NCBI RefSeq assembly: GCF_902833085.1
Contig: NZ_CADFEB010000002.1
Span: 620,001 to 684,000 of the forward strand
Reading direction: 5' to 3'
DNA length: 64,000 bases
DNA from: Burkholderia ubonensis
GTDB lineage: Bacteria; Pseudomonadota; Gammaproteobacteria; Burkholderiales; Burkholderiaceae
Position numbers and translations under genes: made by a program. Of this stretch, positions 1 to 7,457 are shown one piece after another. Numbering within the stretch: position 1 is the first letter of the stretch; each line of letters begins with the position of its first letter. Under the pieces are notes generated by a model. It did no database searches. It had not been told where the DNA came from and saw nothing but the letters and a program-made list of their open reading frames with translations.

Positions 1-791
1 TCGGCTGGCGCATGGACGACTGGCGCACGCTCGGGCAGGCGACCGTCGTCGGCCATCTGCTCGAATGCGCGGGGCAGGTGACGGGCGGCTATTTCGCCGA
101 CCCCGGCTACAAGGACGTGCCGAACCTCGCGCGGCTCGGCTTTCCGATCGGCGAGGTCGACGCGGACGGCTCGGTCGTGATTACGAAGGTGCCGCACGCG
201 GGCGGCCGTGTGAGCGCGGCGACCTGCAAGGAACAGCTGCTCTACGAGATTCACGATCCTGCCCGCTATCTGCAGCCGGACGTCATCGCGGATTTCAGCG
301 GCGTCGACGTGACGGAGGAGGCGCCGGATCGCGTGCGCGTGACGGGCGGGCGCGGCGTTGCGCGGCCGGACACGCTGAAGGTGTCGGTCGCGTATGCGGA
401 CGGCTTCATCGGCGAAGGGCAGATTTCGTACGGCGGCCCCGGCGCGCTGGCGCGGGCGCGCGTCGCGCTCGACATCGTCCGCGAGCGCCTCGCGCTGACG
501 GGCGTGGCCGCGAGCGAGCTGCGCTTCGACCTGATCGGCGTCGATTCGCTGTACGGCGGCACCGCGGTGGCCGAGCCCGGCGAGCCGGCCGAAGTGCGCG
601 TGCGGGTGGCCGGGCGCGCGGCGACGGCCGACGAAGCGCTGCGCATCGGCAACGAGGTCGAGACGCTTTATACCAACGGCCCGGCGGGCGGCGGCGGGGT
701 CGTCAAGGCGACGCGCGAAGTGATCGCGGTGCAGTCGGTGCTGTTGCCGCGCACGGCCGTCACGCCGTCGTTTTCATTCGTGGAGGCTTGA
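1..791 (+). CDS. AtuA-family (DUF1446) protein, C-terminal part
   Basis: The reading frame is open from the left edge, so the gene starts upstream; about 263 residues are visible where the family usually has roughly 450 or more. The segment resembles the C-terminal half of acyclic terpene utilisation protein AtuA (DUF1446), with a glycine-rich stretch near TNGPAGGGG close to the end. AtuA of Pseudomonas belongs to the citronellol/geraniol pathway, but its biochemical activity is not settled and many Burkholderia homologues sit with acyl-CoA genes instead. It ends one base before the ATG of the next gene, so the two are surely co-translated. The family call is from sequence similarity I recognise; the substrate is unknown. 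Confidence 0.8.
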   Translation, partial: GWRMDDWRTLGQATVVGHLLECAGQVTGGYFADPGYKDVPNLARLGFPIGEVDADGSVVITKVPHAGGRVSAATCKEQLLYEIHDPARYLQPDVIADFSGVDVTEEAPDRVRVTGGRGVARPDTLKVSVAYADGFIGEGQISYGGPGALARARVALDIVRERLALTGVAASELRFDLIGVDSLYGGTAVAEPGEPAEVRVRVAGRAATADEALRIGNEVETLYTNGPAGGGGVVKATREVIAVQSVLLPRTAVTPSFSFVEA

Positions 792-792
792 G

Positions 793-1104
793 ATGAAGCT
801 GCGGGAACTGGCGCATTCGCGCACCGGCGACAAGGGCAACACGCTGAACGTGTCGGTGATCTGCCACGATCCGCGTCACTACGATCATCTGCGCACGCAC
901 CTGAGCGCGGACGCGGTCAAGGCGTGGCTCGCCGACATCGTGCACGGCGACGTCGTGCGTCACGAATTGCCGAAGCTGGCTGCGTTCAACTTCGTGCTCG
1001 GCGCGGCGCTCGGCGGCGGCGTCACGCGTTCGCTCGCGCTCGATGCGCACGGCAAGTCGGTCAGCTCGGCCTTGCTCGCGATCGAGGTGCCGGCGCCGGC
1101 GTGA
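793..1104 (+). CDS. AtuA-associated small domain protein
   Basis: This 103-residue protein begins one base after the stop of the AtuA-family gene. It contains the stretch AHSRTGDKGNTLNVSVI near its N-terminus, typical of the small domain that in some organisms is fused to the C-terminus of DUF1446/AtuA proteins. Here it is a separate polypeptide, so the two products probably form a complex. There is no signal peptide or membrane segment, so it should be cytoplasmic. Function beyond partnership with AtuA is unknown. Confidence 0.75.
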   Translation: MKLRELAHSRTGDKGNTLNVSVICHDPRHYDHLRTHLSADAVKAWLADIVHGDVVRHELPKLAAFNFVLGAALGGGVTRSLALDAHGKSVSSALLAIEVPAPA

Positions 1105-1339
1105 GCGGGGCCGATCGGTCGGCCGTGTTGGTACGCGTCGGCGCGTGCGATGCGCTTCGACCCCGTCATCGAGCGAAACGGGGATCGTACGCTGGCCGGC
1201 CGAAATGATGAGGACAGCCACGGACAGGGATAGCGACTAATATGAAAGGACTGCGGCCCACGGTTGCGCAAGCTCCGGCGTGGCGCGCCGCGACGCGCGT
1301 GTCGCGGCCGTTCGCGGGCACGGGAAGGAGGGGCGGGAA

Positions 1340-1849
1340 ATGCGAAGAATCTACGTGTTGTTGCCCAACGCGAAGAGTGCGACGCGGATCATCGACGAGT
1401 TATTGCTCAAACGAGTCGAATGGCGCCATGTCCACGTGCTGGCGGCGCCGGGCGTGAAAACCGAAAACCTGCCGCAAGCGACGCTCGCGCAGCGCAGCGA
1501 CCTGCTGCCGGCGCTCGGGCGCGGCACGCTGGTCGGCTGGCTGGTGGGGATGGTGGTCGGGCTCGCCGCGCTGGTGTTCCATCCGGAAGGGCTGAAGTTC
1601 GGCGCGGGCGCCGTTGTGCTGATCACGCTGCTCAGCGCCGGGTTCGGCGCGTGGACCGCGACGATGATCGGCGTCGACGTGCCGAATACGCGGCTCAAGC
1701 GCTTCGAGGGTGCGGTCGAGAAGGGCGAACTGCTGCTGATGGTGGACGTCAAGACCGATCGCGTCGATGAAATCGAGGCGTTGATCAAGAAGCACCATCC
1801 GGAAGCGGACGTCGAAGGGCACGACCCGACGATCCCGGCGTTTCCTTGA
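1340..1849 (+). CDS. Hypothetical membrane protein with glycine-rich hairpin
   Basis: The frame is open further upstream, but the ATG at 1340 follows an excellent Shine-Dalgarno (AAGGAGG, 1325-1331) and begins a plausible N-terminus (MRRIYVLLP), giving 169 residues. A soluble N-terminal part of about 65 residues is followed by two hydrophobic segments (about residues 70-90 and 95-115) with regular glycines (GTLVGWLVGMVVG, then GFGAW). A charged C-terminal part follows, with a histidine-containing tail. The layout (nucleotide-binding-like alpha/beta ends around a glycine-zipper membrane hairpin) resembles stress-associated DUF1269-type proteins, but I do not recognise it firmly. It appears monocistronic. 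Confidence 0.6.
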   Translation: MRRIYVLLPNAKSATRIIDELLLKRVEWRHVHVLAAPGVKTENLPQATLAQRSDLLPALGRGTLVGWLVGMVVGLAALVFHPEGLKFGAGAVVLITLLSAGFGAWTATMIGVDVPNTRLKRFEGAVEKGELLLMVDVKTDRVDEIEALIKKHHPEADVEGHDPTIPAFP

Positions 1850-2117
1850 GCCGCCGGGCGGTGCGCTCGACGGCGCGCTTGATTGCGCGATGACGCGGCG
1901 TGGCGGCGCGCGTGCCGACCGCGCCGCTTTTGCGCGCGCCGGTGCCTGACCGACGCGCGATCGGCCGCCGCATGCGCGTGCGTCGGCCCGAGCGACTACC
2001 CATCGCACCCGTCGATCCGGCACGCCATCCTGATAAGCTGTCGCGATTCCGGGATGGCGCCGCCGACGGCTGCGCCAACAGAAAGAACAACGACACTCCG
2101 ACGGGCCCGCATTTCAG

Positions 2118-2921
2118 ATGACCTCGACTTTCCGCCGCGTCAGCCGACTGCTGACGATTGCCGGCTGCGGCCTGTGCGCCGCGCTGCCGGCCCAAGCCGC
2201 GCATGCGGCCGACGCTACGCCCCCCGACCGCCTGCTGCACGGCTTCATCCGCGACACCTACGGCAAGTGGCGCGCCGATCGCCGGGGCTGGCAGCCCGTC
2301 GACGGCGACAACGTCTACCAGCCGTGCGCGTCGCTGCGGGTGAGCACGCCGGACGGCCCGCGCTACCTGCTCGCGATGTGCGGCGCAACCGCCGCCAGCG
2401 TGCAGAACGGCACGCCGCGCATGGATTCCCAGGGCGATACGGGCGCGGTCGACCTGTACGTGCTCAAGCCCGTGCGGGACGGCAAGGCGCTGGCGCCGGT
2501 GATCACGAAAGCCGACATCGCGTCCGGCAACTACGGCGAGCCGGGCACGGTGAGCATCCAGCGCCTCGGGCCGCATCTGTTCGGCTTCGTGCTGAGCGAC
2601 GGCGTGACGCTGCAGGGCTATTCGGTGAGCATGCGCAGCATCTGGCTGCCGCGCGGCAACGGGTTCGTGCTGGCCGCGCCGCGCATCAACGAAGCGCTCG
2701 ACAATTCAGCGTCGAACGACTGCGCGAATGCGAAGGCGCACTGCGAGGCGCGGCGCTTCGAGATCACGCCCGATACGAGCGGCAGCGACGACGTCTATCC
2801 GCTGACGGTGACCGAAACCGGCTCGCGCGGAAACCGGGCGATCCATGCGCGCTACACGGTGAAGTTCGACGCAGCACGCGGCCGCTACGTCGTGCCGAAG
2901 GCATTGCAGGAAGGGTATTGA
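2118..2921 (+). CDS. Hypothetical exported protein
   Basis: The 267-residue product starts with a clear Sec signal peptide: arginines in the first ten residues, a hydrophobic core, and a cleavage region of the AQAAHAA|D type at about residue 30. The mature part contains four cysteines (PCASLR, AMCGAT, NDCANAKAHC) that could form disulphides in the periplasm. No catalytic motif or known domain is recognised. No good ribosome-binding site is visible before the ATG at 2118, but the signal peptide starts there. It converges on the cdsA-like gene with a hairpin between them. Confidence 0.6.
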   Translation: MTSTFRRVSRLLTIAGCGLCAALPAQAAHAADATPPDRLLHGFIRDTYGKWRADRRGWQPVDGDNVYQPCASLRVSTPDGPRYLLAMCGATAASVQNGTPRMDSQGDTGAVDLYVLKPVRDGKALAPVITKADIASGNYGEPGTVSIQRLGPHLFGFVLSDGVTLQGYSVSMRSIWLPRGNGFVLAAPRINEALDNSASNDCANAKAHCEARRFEITPDTSGSDDVYPLTVTETGSRGNRAIHARYTVKFDAARGRYVVPKALQEGY

Positions 2922-2937
2922 GCGGGGCGCGCGCGTA

Positions 2938-2969
2938 ATGCGAGGCGGCAGGTCGTGCCGCCCGCGCAT
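2938..2969. terminator. Hairpin between convergent genes
   Basis: GGCGGCA (2944-2950) pairs perfectly with TGCCGCC (2956-2962) around a five-base loop, and the outer ATGCG (2938-2942) can pair with CGCAT (2965-2969). It lies exactly between two convergent stop codons. There is no T-run, so it is a candidate bidirectional terminator or mRNA end-stabilising structure only. Confidence 0.4.
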
Positions 2970-3898
2970 CACACGTACAGGTACCGGACGAGGTGGAAGA
3001 ACACCGGCGCCGCGAAGCAGATCGAGTCGACGCGGTCGAGCATCCCGCCGTGGCCGGCGATCATCGAGCCCCAGTCCTTCGTGCCGAGCGAGCGCTTGAC
3101 GGCCGACAGCACGAGCCCGCCGACGAAGCCCGCGATCACGATCGCGAGCGAGATGCCGAACGCCGCGCCGAAGCTGAACGGCGTCACGCGATACAGCGAC
3201 GCGCCGCACAGCGTCGCGAGCAGGCCGCCGCCGACGAAGCCCTCGATCGTCTTCGACGGCGACAGGCGCGGCGCGATCTTGCGGCGTCCGAACAGCTTGC
3301 CGACCACGTACTGCAGCACGTCGCTGATCTGCACGACGACGAGGAAGAAGAACAGCAGCAGCGCGTTCTGGCCGGTGTAGTGCGGAATGTCGAGGATCAG
3401 CACCGCGGGCGCATGGCTCAGCCCGTACACGCAGACCATCAGCGCCCAGTTGATCTTCGCGTTGCGGCTCAGGAACTCGCGCGTGTCCTGCGTGAGCGCC
3501 GACACGAGCGACATCGCGAAGAACAGGTGCACCGGCACGAAGATCGAGTACATCCCGTACCAGTCGATCGCGAGCAGCAGGTACTGCACGGGAATCGCGA
3601 CGAAGAACGCGATGAACAGCGTCGTGTGGTCGCTCGCGGTGGTCGGCGTGAGCGTGATGAATTCGCGCAGCGTCAGGTACGACAGCAGCGCGAACACGAG
3701 GTAGGTGATGTTGTTGCCGAGGCCGATCGCGATCACCATCACCGCGATCATCGCCCACCACGCGTGGATGCGCTGGTTCAGGTTGACGATGGTCGCGCTC
3801 GCGCCGCCGCTGCGCGCGCCGAGGATCGCGCCGATCACGGTCGCGACGGCCAGGAGGGCCGTGACGCCCGCGACCAGTTCCCAGAAGAGAGTACGCAT
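2969..3898 (-). CDS. ynbB: CdsA-family phosphatidate cytidylyltransferase (YnbB-like)
   Basis: This 309-residue integral membrane protein matches phosphatidate cytidylyltransferases, which make CDP-diacylglycerol from phosphatidate and CTP. The CTP-transferase signature is visible near the C-terminus: SAVKRSLGTKDWG followed by GHGGMLDRVDS. An upstream SPSKTIEGF motif contains the usual Ser/Lys pair. About seven to eight hydrophobic segments precede these. The gene starts 33 bp after the acyltransferase and reads the same way. The neighbouring ynbA-, ynbC- and ynbD-like genes make it more likely to be the YnbB-type paralogue than the housekeeping cdsA, which in proteobacteria normally sits beside uppS and dxr. 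Confidence 0.85.
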   Translation of the reverse strand: MRTLFWELVAGVTALLAVATVIGAILGARSGGASATIVNLNQRIHAWWAMIAVMVIAIGLGNNITYLVFALLSYLTLREFITLTPTTASDHTTLFIAFFVAIPVQYLLLAIDWYGMYSIFVPVHLFFAMSLVSALTQDTREFLSRNAKINWALMVCVYGLSHAPAVLILDIPHYTGQNALLLFFFLVVVQISDVLQYVVGKLFGRRKIAPRLSPSKTIEGFVGGGLLATLCGASLYRVTPFSFGAAFGISLAIVIAGFVGGLVLSAVKRSLGTKDWGSMIAGHGGMLDRVDSICFAAPVFFHLVRYLYV

Positions 3899-3931
3899 AT
3901 CGAAGTCCGGATGAGAAGGGAAGCGCGGCGT

Positions 3932-4561
3932 TCAGCCTGCGGGGCGCTGCGGCGCGAGCGCGACGATCGCGTCGCGCATGCGGGCGAGGAACGACGGCTT
4001 GTCCTCCTGGTCGCCGCGCGCCTCGTTCGCGCCGAAGTGCACCTTGCAGATCAGCGGCACCGGCCAGATCGCGCCTTTCGGCATGATCCGCTGCAGGTTC
4101 TCCAGGTAGACCGGCGCGAGCGCGACGTTCGGGAACTCGCTCGCGAGATGGAACAGCCCGCTCTTGAACGGCTGCGGCAGCGCTTCCGCGCTGCGCGTGC
4201 CTTCGGGGAAGATGATGATCGAATGGCCCTGCGCGAGCGCGTCGCGCACGGGGTCGAGCGGGTCGCCGCCGGTTTCGCGGTGGCGGTCGATCAGCACGAC
4301 GTTCAGCAGCTTCTGCGCGATGTGGCGCTTCAGGTCGCTGCTGTCCCAGTAGTCGCGCGCGGCGACCGGCCGCACGACCGCGCGCACGTTGCGCGGCAGC
4401 GCGGCGAGGATCGCGAGCGTGTCGATGTGGCTCGTATGGTTCGAGAAGTAGATTTTCTGCGTCGGCGAGGGCGGCGCCTGATGCCAGACCGGATACGCGC
4501 CGGCGACGAGGCGCACGATCGACAGCAGGAAATCGCGTTGCCAAGCATGCAGGATGTTCAT
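3932..4561 (-). CDS. 1-acylglycerol-3-phosphate O-acyltransferase family protein (PlsC-like)
   Basis: The product carries the two acyltransferase blocks of the PlsC/LPLAT family: NHTSHID (H-X4-D, catalytic) and, about 90 residues later, IIIFPEGTRS. A hydrophobic N-terminal stretch would anchor it to the inner membrane. I chose the ATG at 4561 (209 residues) because AGGAGG stands ten bases upstream; an in-frame ATG at 4585 lacks such a site. It is the first gene of a two-gene leftward unit with the CdsA-like gene. Together they would give lysophosphatidate to phosphatidate to CDP-diacylglycerol. E. coli ynb does not include this gene. Confidence 0.85.
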   Translation of the reverse strand: MNILHAWQRDFLLSIVRLVAGAYPVWHQAPPSPTQKIYFSNHTSHIDTLAILAALPRNVRAVVRPVAARDYWDSSDLKRHIAQKLLNVVLIDRHRETGGDPLDPVRDALAQGHSIIIFPEGTRSAEALPQPFKSGLFHLASEFPNVALAPVYLENLQRIMPKGAIWPVPLICKVHFGANEARGDQEDKPSFLARMRDAIVALAPQRPAG

Positions 4562-5011
4562 CGGCGACGCGCCTCCTGTTCGCATGCCTGCCGCGCCGCA
4601 TCGCTGCGGCGGGCAGGTTCCCGGAATGCCGGCGCGCTGCGTGGCGCGCCGGACGGCCCATATTTGACTATTTTCAAGTTTGTGAATGCCTGTCGCGGGC
4701 CCGCGATAATCGGCGGAAGTCGCGATGAACGGCGTGAATGACCGCTATTGGACAGGTGCGCGAATGCGGCGAATACGATGTGGCGCGGCATTCGGGCCAG
4801 CGGATTATCGCGAGTTTCCGCGAAAAACACCAGAATGCCGCGCCGCGGCCCGCGGCCCGCGGCCCGCGGCGTCGGGCGTCGCGCGACACCTTTCGGCATG
4901 CTTGACGCACGATGGCCGCTCGGCGACGATTATGGCCGTCCATTGATACGACCTCTCCGCCATCCGGGGCATGACCGGCGAAGACGTCCCGCAAGCCGTG
5001 CGAATAAAACG
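4562..5011. other. Divergent intergenic region of the lipid module
   Basis: About 450 bp separate the leftward acyltransferase from the rightward YnbA-like gene, and promoters for both must lie here. The only distinct structure is a heptanucleotide repeat (4845-4870). The frame of the YnbA-like gene stays open upstream to 4748, but that extension is arginine-rich and unlike the family, so I treat it as non-coding. No confident -35/-10 pair was found. Confidence 0.5.
4845..4870. repeat. Heptanucleotide tandem repeat (GCGGCCC, 3.7 copies)
   Basis: Three exact copies of GCGGCCC (4845-4851, 4852-4858, 4859-4865) are followed by a partial fourth copy, about 140 bp upstream of the YnbA-like start codon. 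Seven is not a multiple of three and the repeat is outside the predicted coding region, so a change in copy number would alter promoter spacing, not a protein. Confidence 0.8.
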
Positions 5012-5617
5012 ATGAGCCTCTACGCACTCAAACCCAAATTCCAGAACTGCCTGCGCCCGCTCGCGGATTCCCTTGCCGAACGCGGCGTCACCGCGAACCA
5101 GGTCACGCTGTTCGCCGCCGGCGGCTCGATCGTCGTCGGCGCGCTCGCCGGGCTCGGCGGGCTCGCCAAGGCGCTGTTCCTGCTGATCCCGCTGTGGCTG
5201 TTCTTGCGCATGGCGCTGAATGCGATCGACGGCATGCTCGCGCGCGAGCACGGGCAGAAGAGCACGCTCGGCGCGTACCTGAACGAGCTCGGCGACATCG
5301 TGTCGGACGTCGCGCTCGTGCTGCCGTTCCTCGCGGTGCCGGCGTTCGCTCAAGCGGACGTCTGGCTGTTCGCACTGCTGGCGGTGATCGTCGAAGGCGC
5401 GGGGCTGATCGGGCCGCTCGCCGGCGCGAGCCGGCGCTACGACGGCCCGTTCGGCAAGAGCGACCGGGCGCTCGCGCTCGGCGCGTTCGCGCTGTGGATC
5501 GGCGTCGGCCTGCCGGTCGGCGGCATCGCCGCATGGCTGTGGCGGCTCCTGATCGTGCTGTCGGTCGTGACCGTGGTGCGGCGCGTGCGGGCCGGCGTCG
5601 CCGAAGCGGGCGGCTGA
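5012..5617 (+). CDS. ynbA: CDP-alcohol phosphatidyltransferase (YnbA-like)
   Basis: From the ATG at 5012 the product has 201 residues, the same size as E. coli YnbA as I recall it, and begins MSLYALKPKFQ like that protein. It is a membrane enzyme with about six hydrophobic segments. It should transfer a phosphatidyl group from CDP-diacylglycerol to an unknown alcohol. The family motif is present as N70-x2-D73-G74-x2-A77-R78-x8-G87-x3-N91-x3-D95; two of the four usual aspartates are asparagines. E. coli YnbA shows the same replacements as far as I remember, so this looks like a clade trait. The acceptor alcohol cannot be read from sequence. Confidence 0.85.
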   Translation: MSLYALKPKFQNCLRPLADSLAERGVTANQVTLFAAGGSIVVGALAGLGGLAKALFLLIPLWLFLRMALNAIDGMLAREHGQKSTLGAYLNELGDIVSDVALVLPFLAVPAFAQADVWLFALLAVIVEGAGLIGPLAGASRRYDGPFGKSDRALALGAFALWIGVGLPVGGIAAWLWRLLIVLSVVTVVRRVRAGVAEAGG

Positions 5618-5690
5618 CCCGGGCAACGCCGGGGAACGGCGTCGTGGGGTGGCGTCGAATAGATTCGAATAACGAAACGAGAGAAAACGC

Positions 5691-7457
5691 ATGAGCGCAC
5701 GCATCGCCCGCGAGGCAGACTTCACCACCCATGACGGCGAAACGCTGTTCTACCGTCACTGGCCCGCGACTGGCGCGCGCTGCCGCGGCGCGATCGTGCT
5801 GCTGCATCGCGGGCATGAGCATTCGGCGCGCGTCGCGCACCTCGTCGACGAGCTCGACCTGCCCGAATTCGCGTTCTTCGCGTGGGACGCGCGCGGTCAC
5901 GGCCGCTCGCCGGGCGCGCGCGGCTACAGCCCGAGCGCGGCCGCGTCGGTGCGCGACCTGCAGACCTTCGTCGAGCACATCCGCGACGCGCACGGCATCG
6001 CGATCGAGGACATGGCGGTGGTCGGCCAGAGCGTCGGCGCGGTGCTCGCGGCGACCTGGGCGCACGACTACGCGCCGCCGATCCGCTGCCTCGTCGTCGC
6101 GTCGCCGGCGTTCCGCATCAAGCTCTACGTGCCGTTCGCGCGGCCCGGCCTGAGGCTGATGCACAAGCTGCGCGGGCTGTTCTACGTGAACAGCTACGTG
6201 AAGCCGAAATTCCTCACGCACGACCCCGAGCGCATCGCGAGCTACGCGGCCGATCCGCTGATCACGCGGCCGATCGCGGTCAACATGCTGCTCGACCTGC
6301 ACGACACCGCGCAGCGGATCGTCGCGGACGCCGCGGCGATCACCGTGCCGACGCAGCTGCTGATCTCCGGCGCGGACTGGGTCGTCCATCGCGGCCCGCA
6401 GGACCGCTTCTACGAGCGCCTCGGCGCGGCGCGCAAGGAGCGCATCGTGCTGCCGGGCTTCTATCACGACACGCTCGGCGAGCGCGACCGCGCGCAGGCG
6501 CTCGCGCCGCTGCGCGCGTTCGTGCTGCGCGAATTCGATGCGCCGAGCCCGTGCGTGTCGCTCGCCGACGCCGACCGGCGCGGCGCGTTCCACGACGAAT
6601 ACGCGGCGCTCCAGCTGCCGCCCGCGAATCCGCTCACGCGCGCTTACTGGGCGGTCACGCGGGCAGGGCTGAAGGCGGGCGGCGCGCTGTCCGACGGCAT
6701 CGCGCTCGGGCTGAAGCTCGGCTTCGATTCGGGCTCGACGCTCGACTACGTGTACCGCAACCATGCGCAGGGGCGCCTCGGCGTCGGCCGGCTGATCGAC
6801 CGCACCTATCTTGATTCGCCGGGCTGGGCCGGCATCCGCCAGCGCAAGCTGCACCTGCAGGAACTGATCGGCGCGGCGATCGCGCGGCTGCGCGGCGCCA
6901 GCGCGCCGGTGCGGATCGTCGACATCGCGGCCGGGCACGGCCGCTACGTGCTCGACGCGATCGCGTCGGCGGCCGAGCGCGACGGCGCCGCGCCCGACGA
7001 CATCACGCTGCGCGACTACAGCCCGCCGAACGTCGAGGCAGGGCGCGTGCTGATCGCGCAGCGCGGCCTCGAGCCGATCGCGCGCTTCGAGCGCGGCGAC
7101 GCGTTCGACGAGGCGTCGCTCGCGACGCTCGAGCCGCGCCCGACGCTCGCGATCGTGTCGGGCCTCTACGAGCTGTTCGGCGAGAACGCGCTGATCGAGC
7201 GCTCGCTGCGCGGGCTCGCGCAGGCGGTGCCGCCGGGCGGCTATCTCGTCTACACGGGGCAGCCGTGGCATCCGCAGCTCGAGTTCATCGCGCGCGCGCT
7301 GAACAACCACCGCGGCGACGCGACCTGGGTGATGCGGCGCCGCTCGCAGGCCGAGATGGACGAGCTCGTCGCGCGCGCCGGGTTCCGCAAGCTCGACCAG
7401 CGGATCGACGAGATGGGGATCTTCACGGTCAGTCTCGCGCAGCGGGTCGACGCGTGA
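5691..7457 (+). CDS. ynbC: Alpha/beta hydrolase - class I methyltransferase fusion (YnbC-like)
   Basis: The 588-residue protein has two domains. Residues 1 to about 290 form a serine hydrolase of the monoacylglycerol-lipase type, with nucleophile elbow VGQSVGA and the sequence GRSPGARGYS typical of that group. Residues from about 390 to the end form a SAM-dependent methyltransferase with motif I as VDIAAGHGRYV. Length and fusion match E. coli YnbC. No signal peptide or membrane segment is seen, so it probably works at the cytoplasmic face on a lipid made by the neighbouring enzymes. Its stop overlaps the GTG of the next gene. The chemical roles (deacylation, head-group methylation) are inference. 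Confidence 0.82.
   Translation: MSARIAREADFTTHDGETLFYRHWPATGARCRGAIVLLHRGHEHSARVAHLVDELDLPEFAFFAWDARGHGRSPGARGYSPSAAASVRDLQTFVEHIRDAHGIAIEDMAVVGQSVGAVLAATWAHDYAPPIRCLVVASPAFRIKLYVPFARPGLRLMHKLRGLFYVNSYVKPKFLTHDPERIASYAADPLITRPIAVNMLLDLHDTAQRIVADAAAITVPTQLLISGADWVVHRGPQDRFYERLGAARKERIVLPGFYHDTLGERDRAQALAPLRAFVLREFDAPSPCVSLADADRRGAFHDEYAALQLPPANPLTRAYWAVTRAGLKAGGALSDGIALGLKLGFDSGSTLDYVYRNHAQGRLGVGRLIDRTYLDSPGWAGIRQRKLHLQELIGAAIARLRGASAPVRIVDIAAGHGRYVLDAIASAAERDGAAPDDITLRDYSPPNVEAGRVLIAQRGLEPIARFERGDAFDEASLATLEPRPTLAIVSGLYELFGENALIERSLRGLAQAVPPGGYLVYTGQPWHPQLEFIARALNNHRGDATWVMRRRSQAEMDELVARAGFRKLDQRIDEMGIFTVSLAQRVDA

Noticed and set aside
2706-4661. 651-residue open frame on the minus strand across the cdsA- and plsC-like genes
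   Set aside because: It is the out-of-frame shadow of two genes with intact catalytic motifs in another frame; the translation is arginine/alanine-rich with no family features.
4748-5011. 88-residue N-terminal extension of the YnbA-like gene
   Set aside because: The extension is not like the family, contains the heptamer repeat, and the 201-residue form from 5012 matches the expected size.
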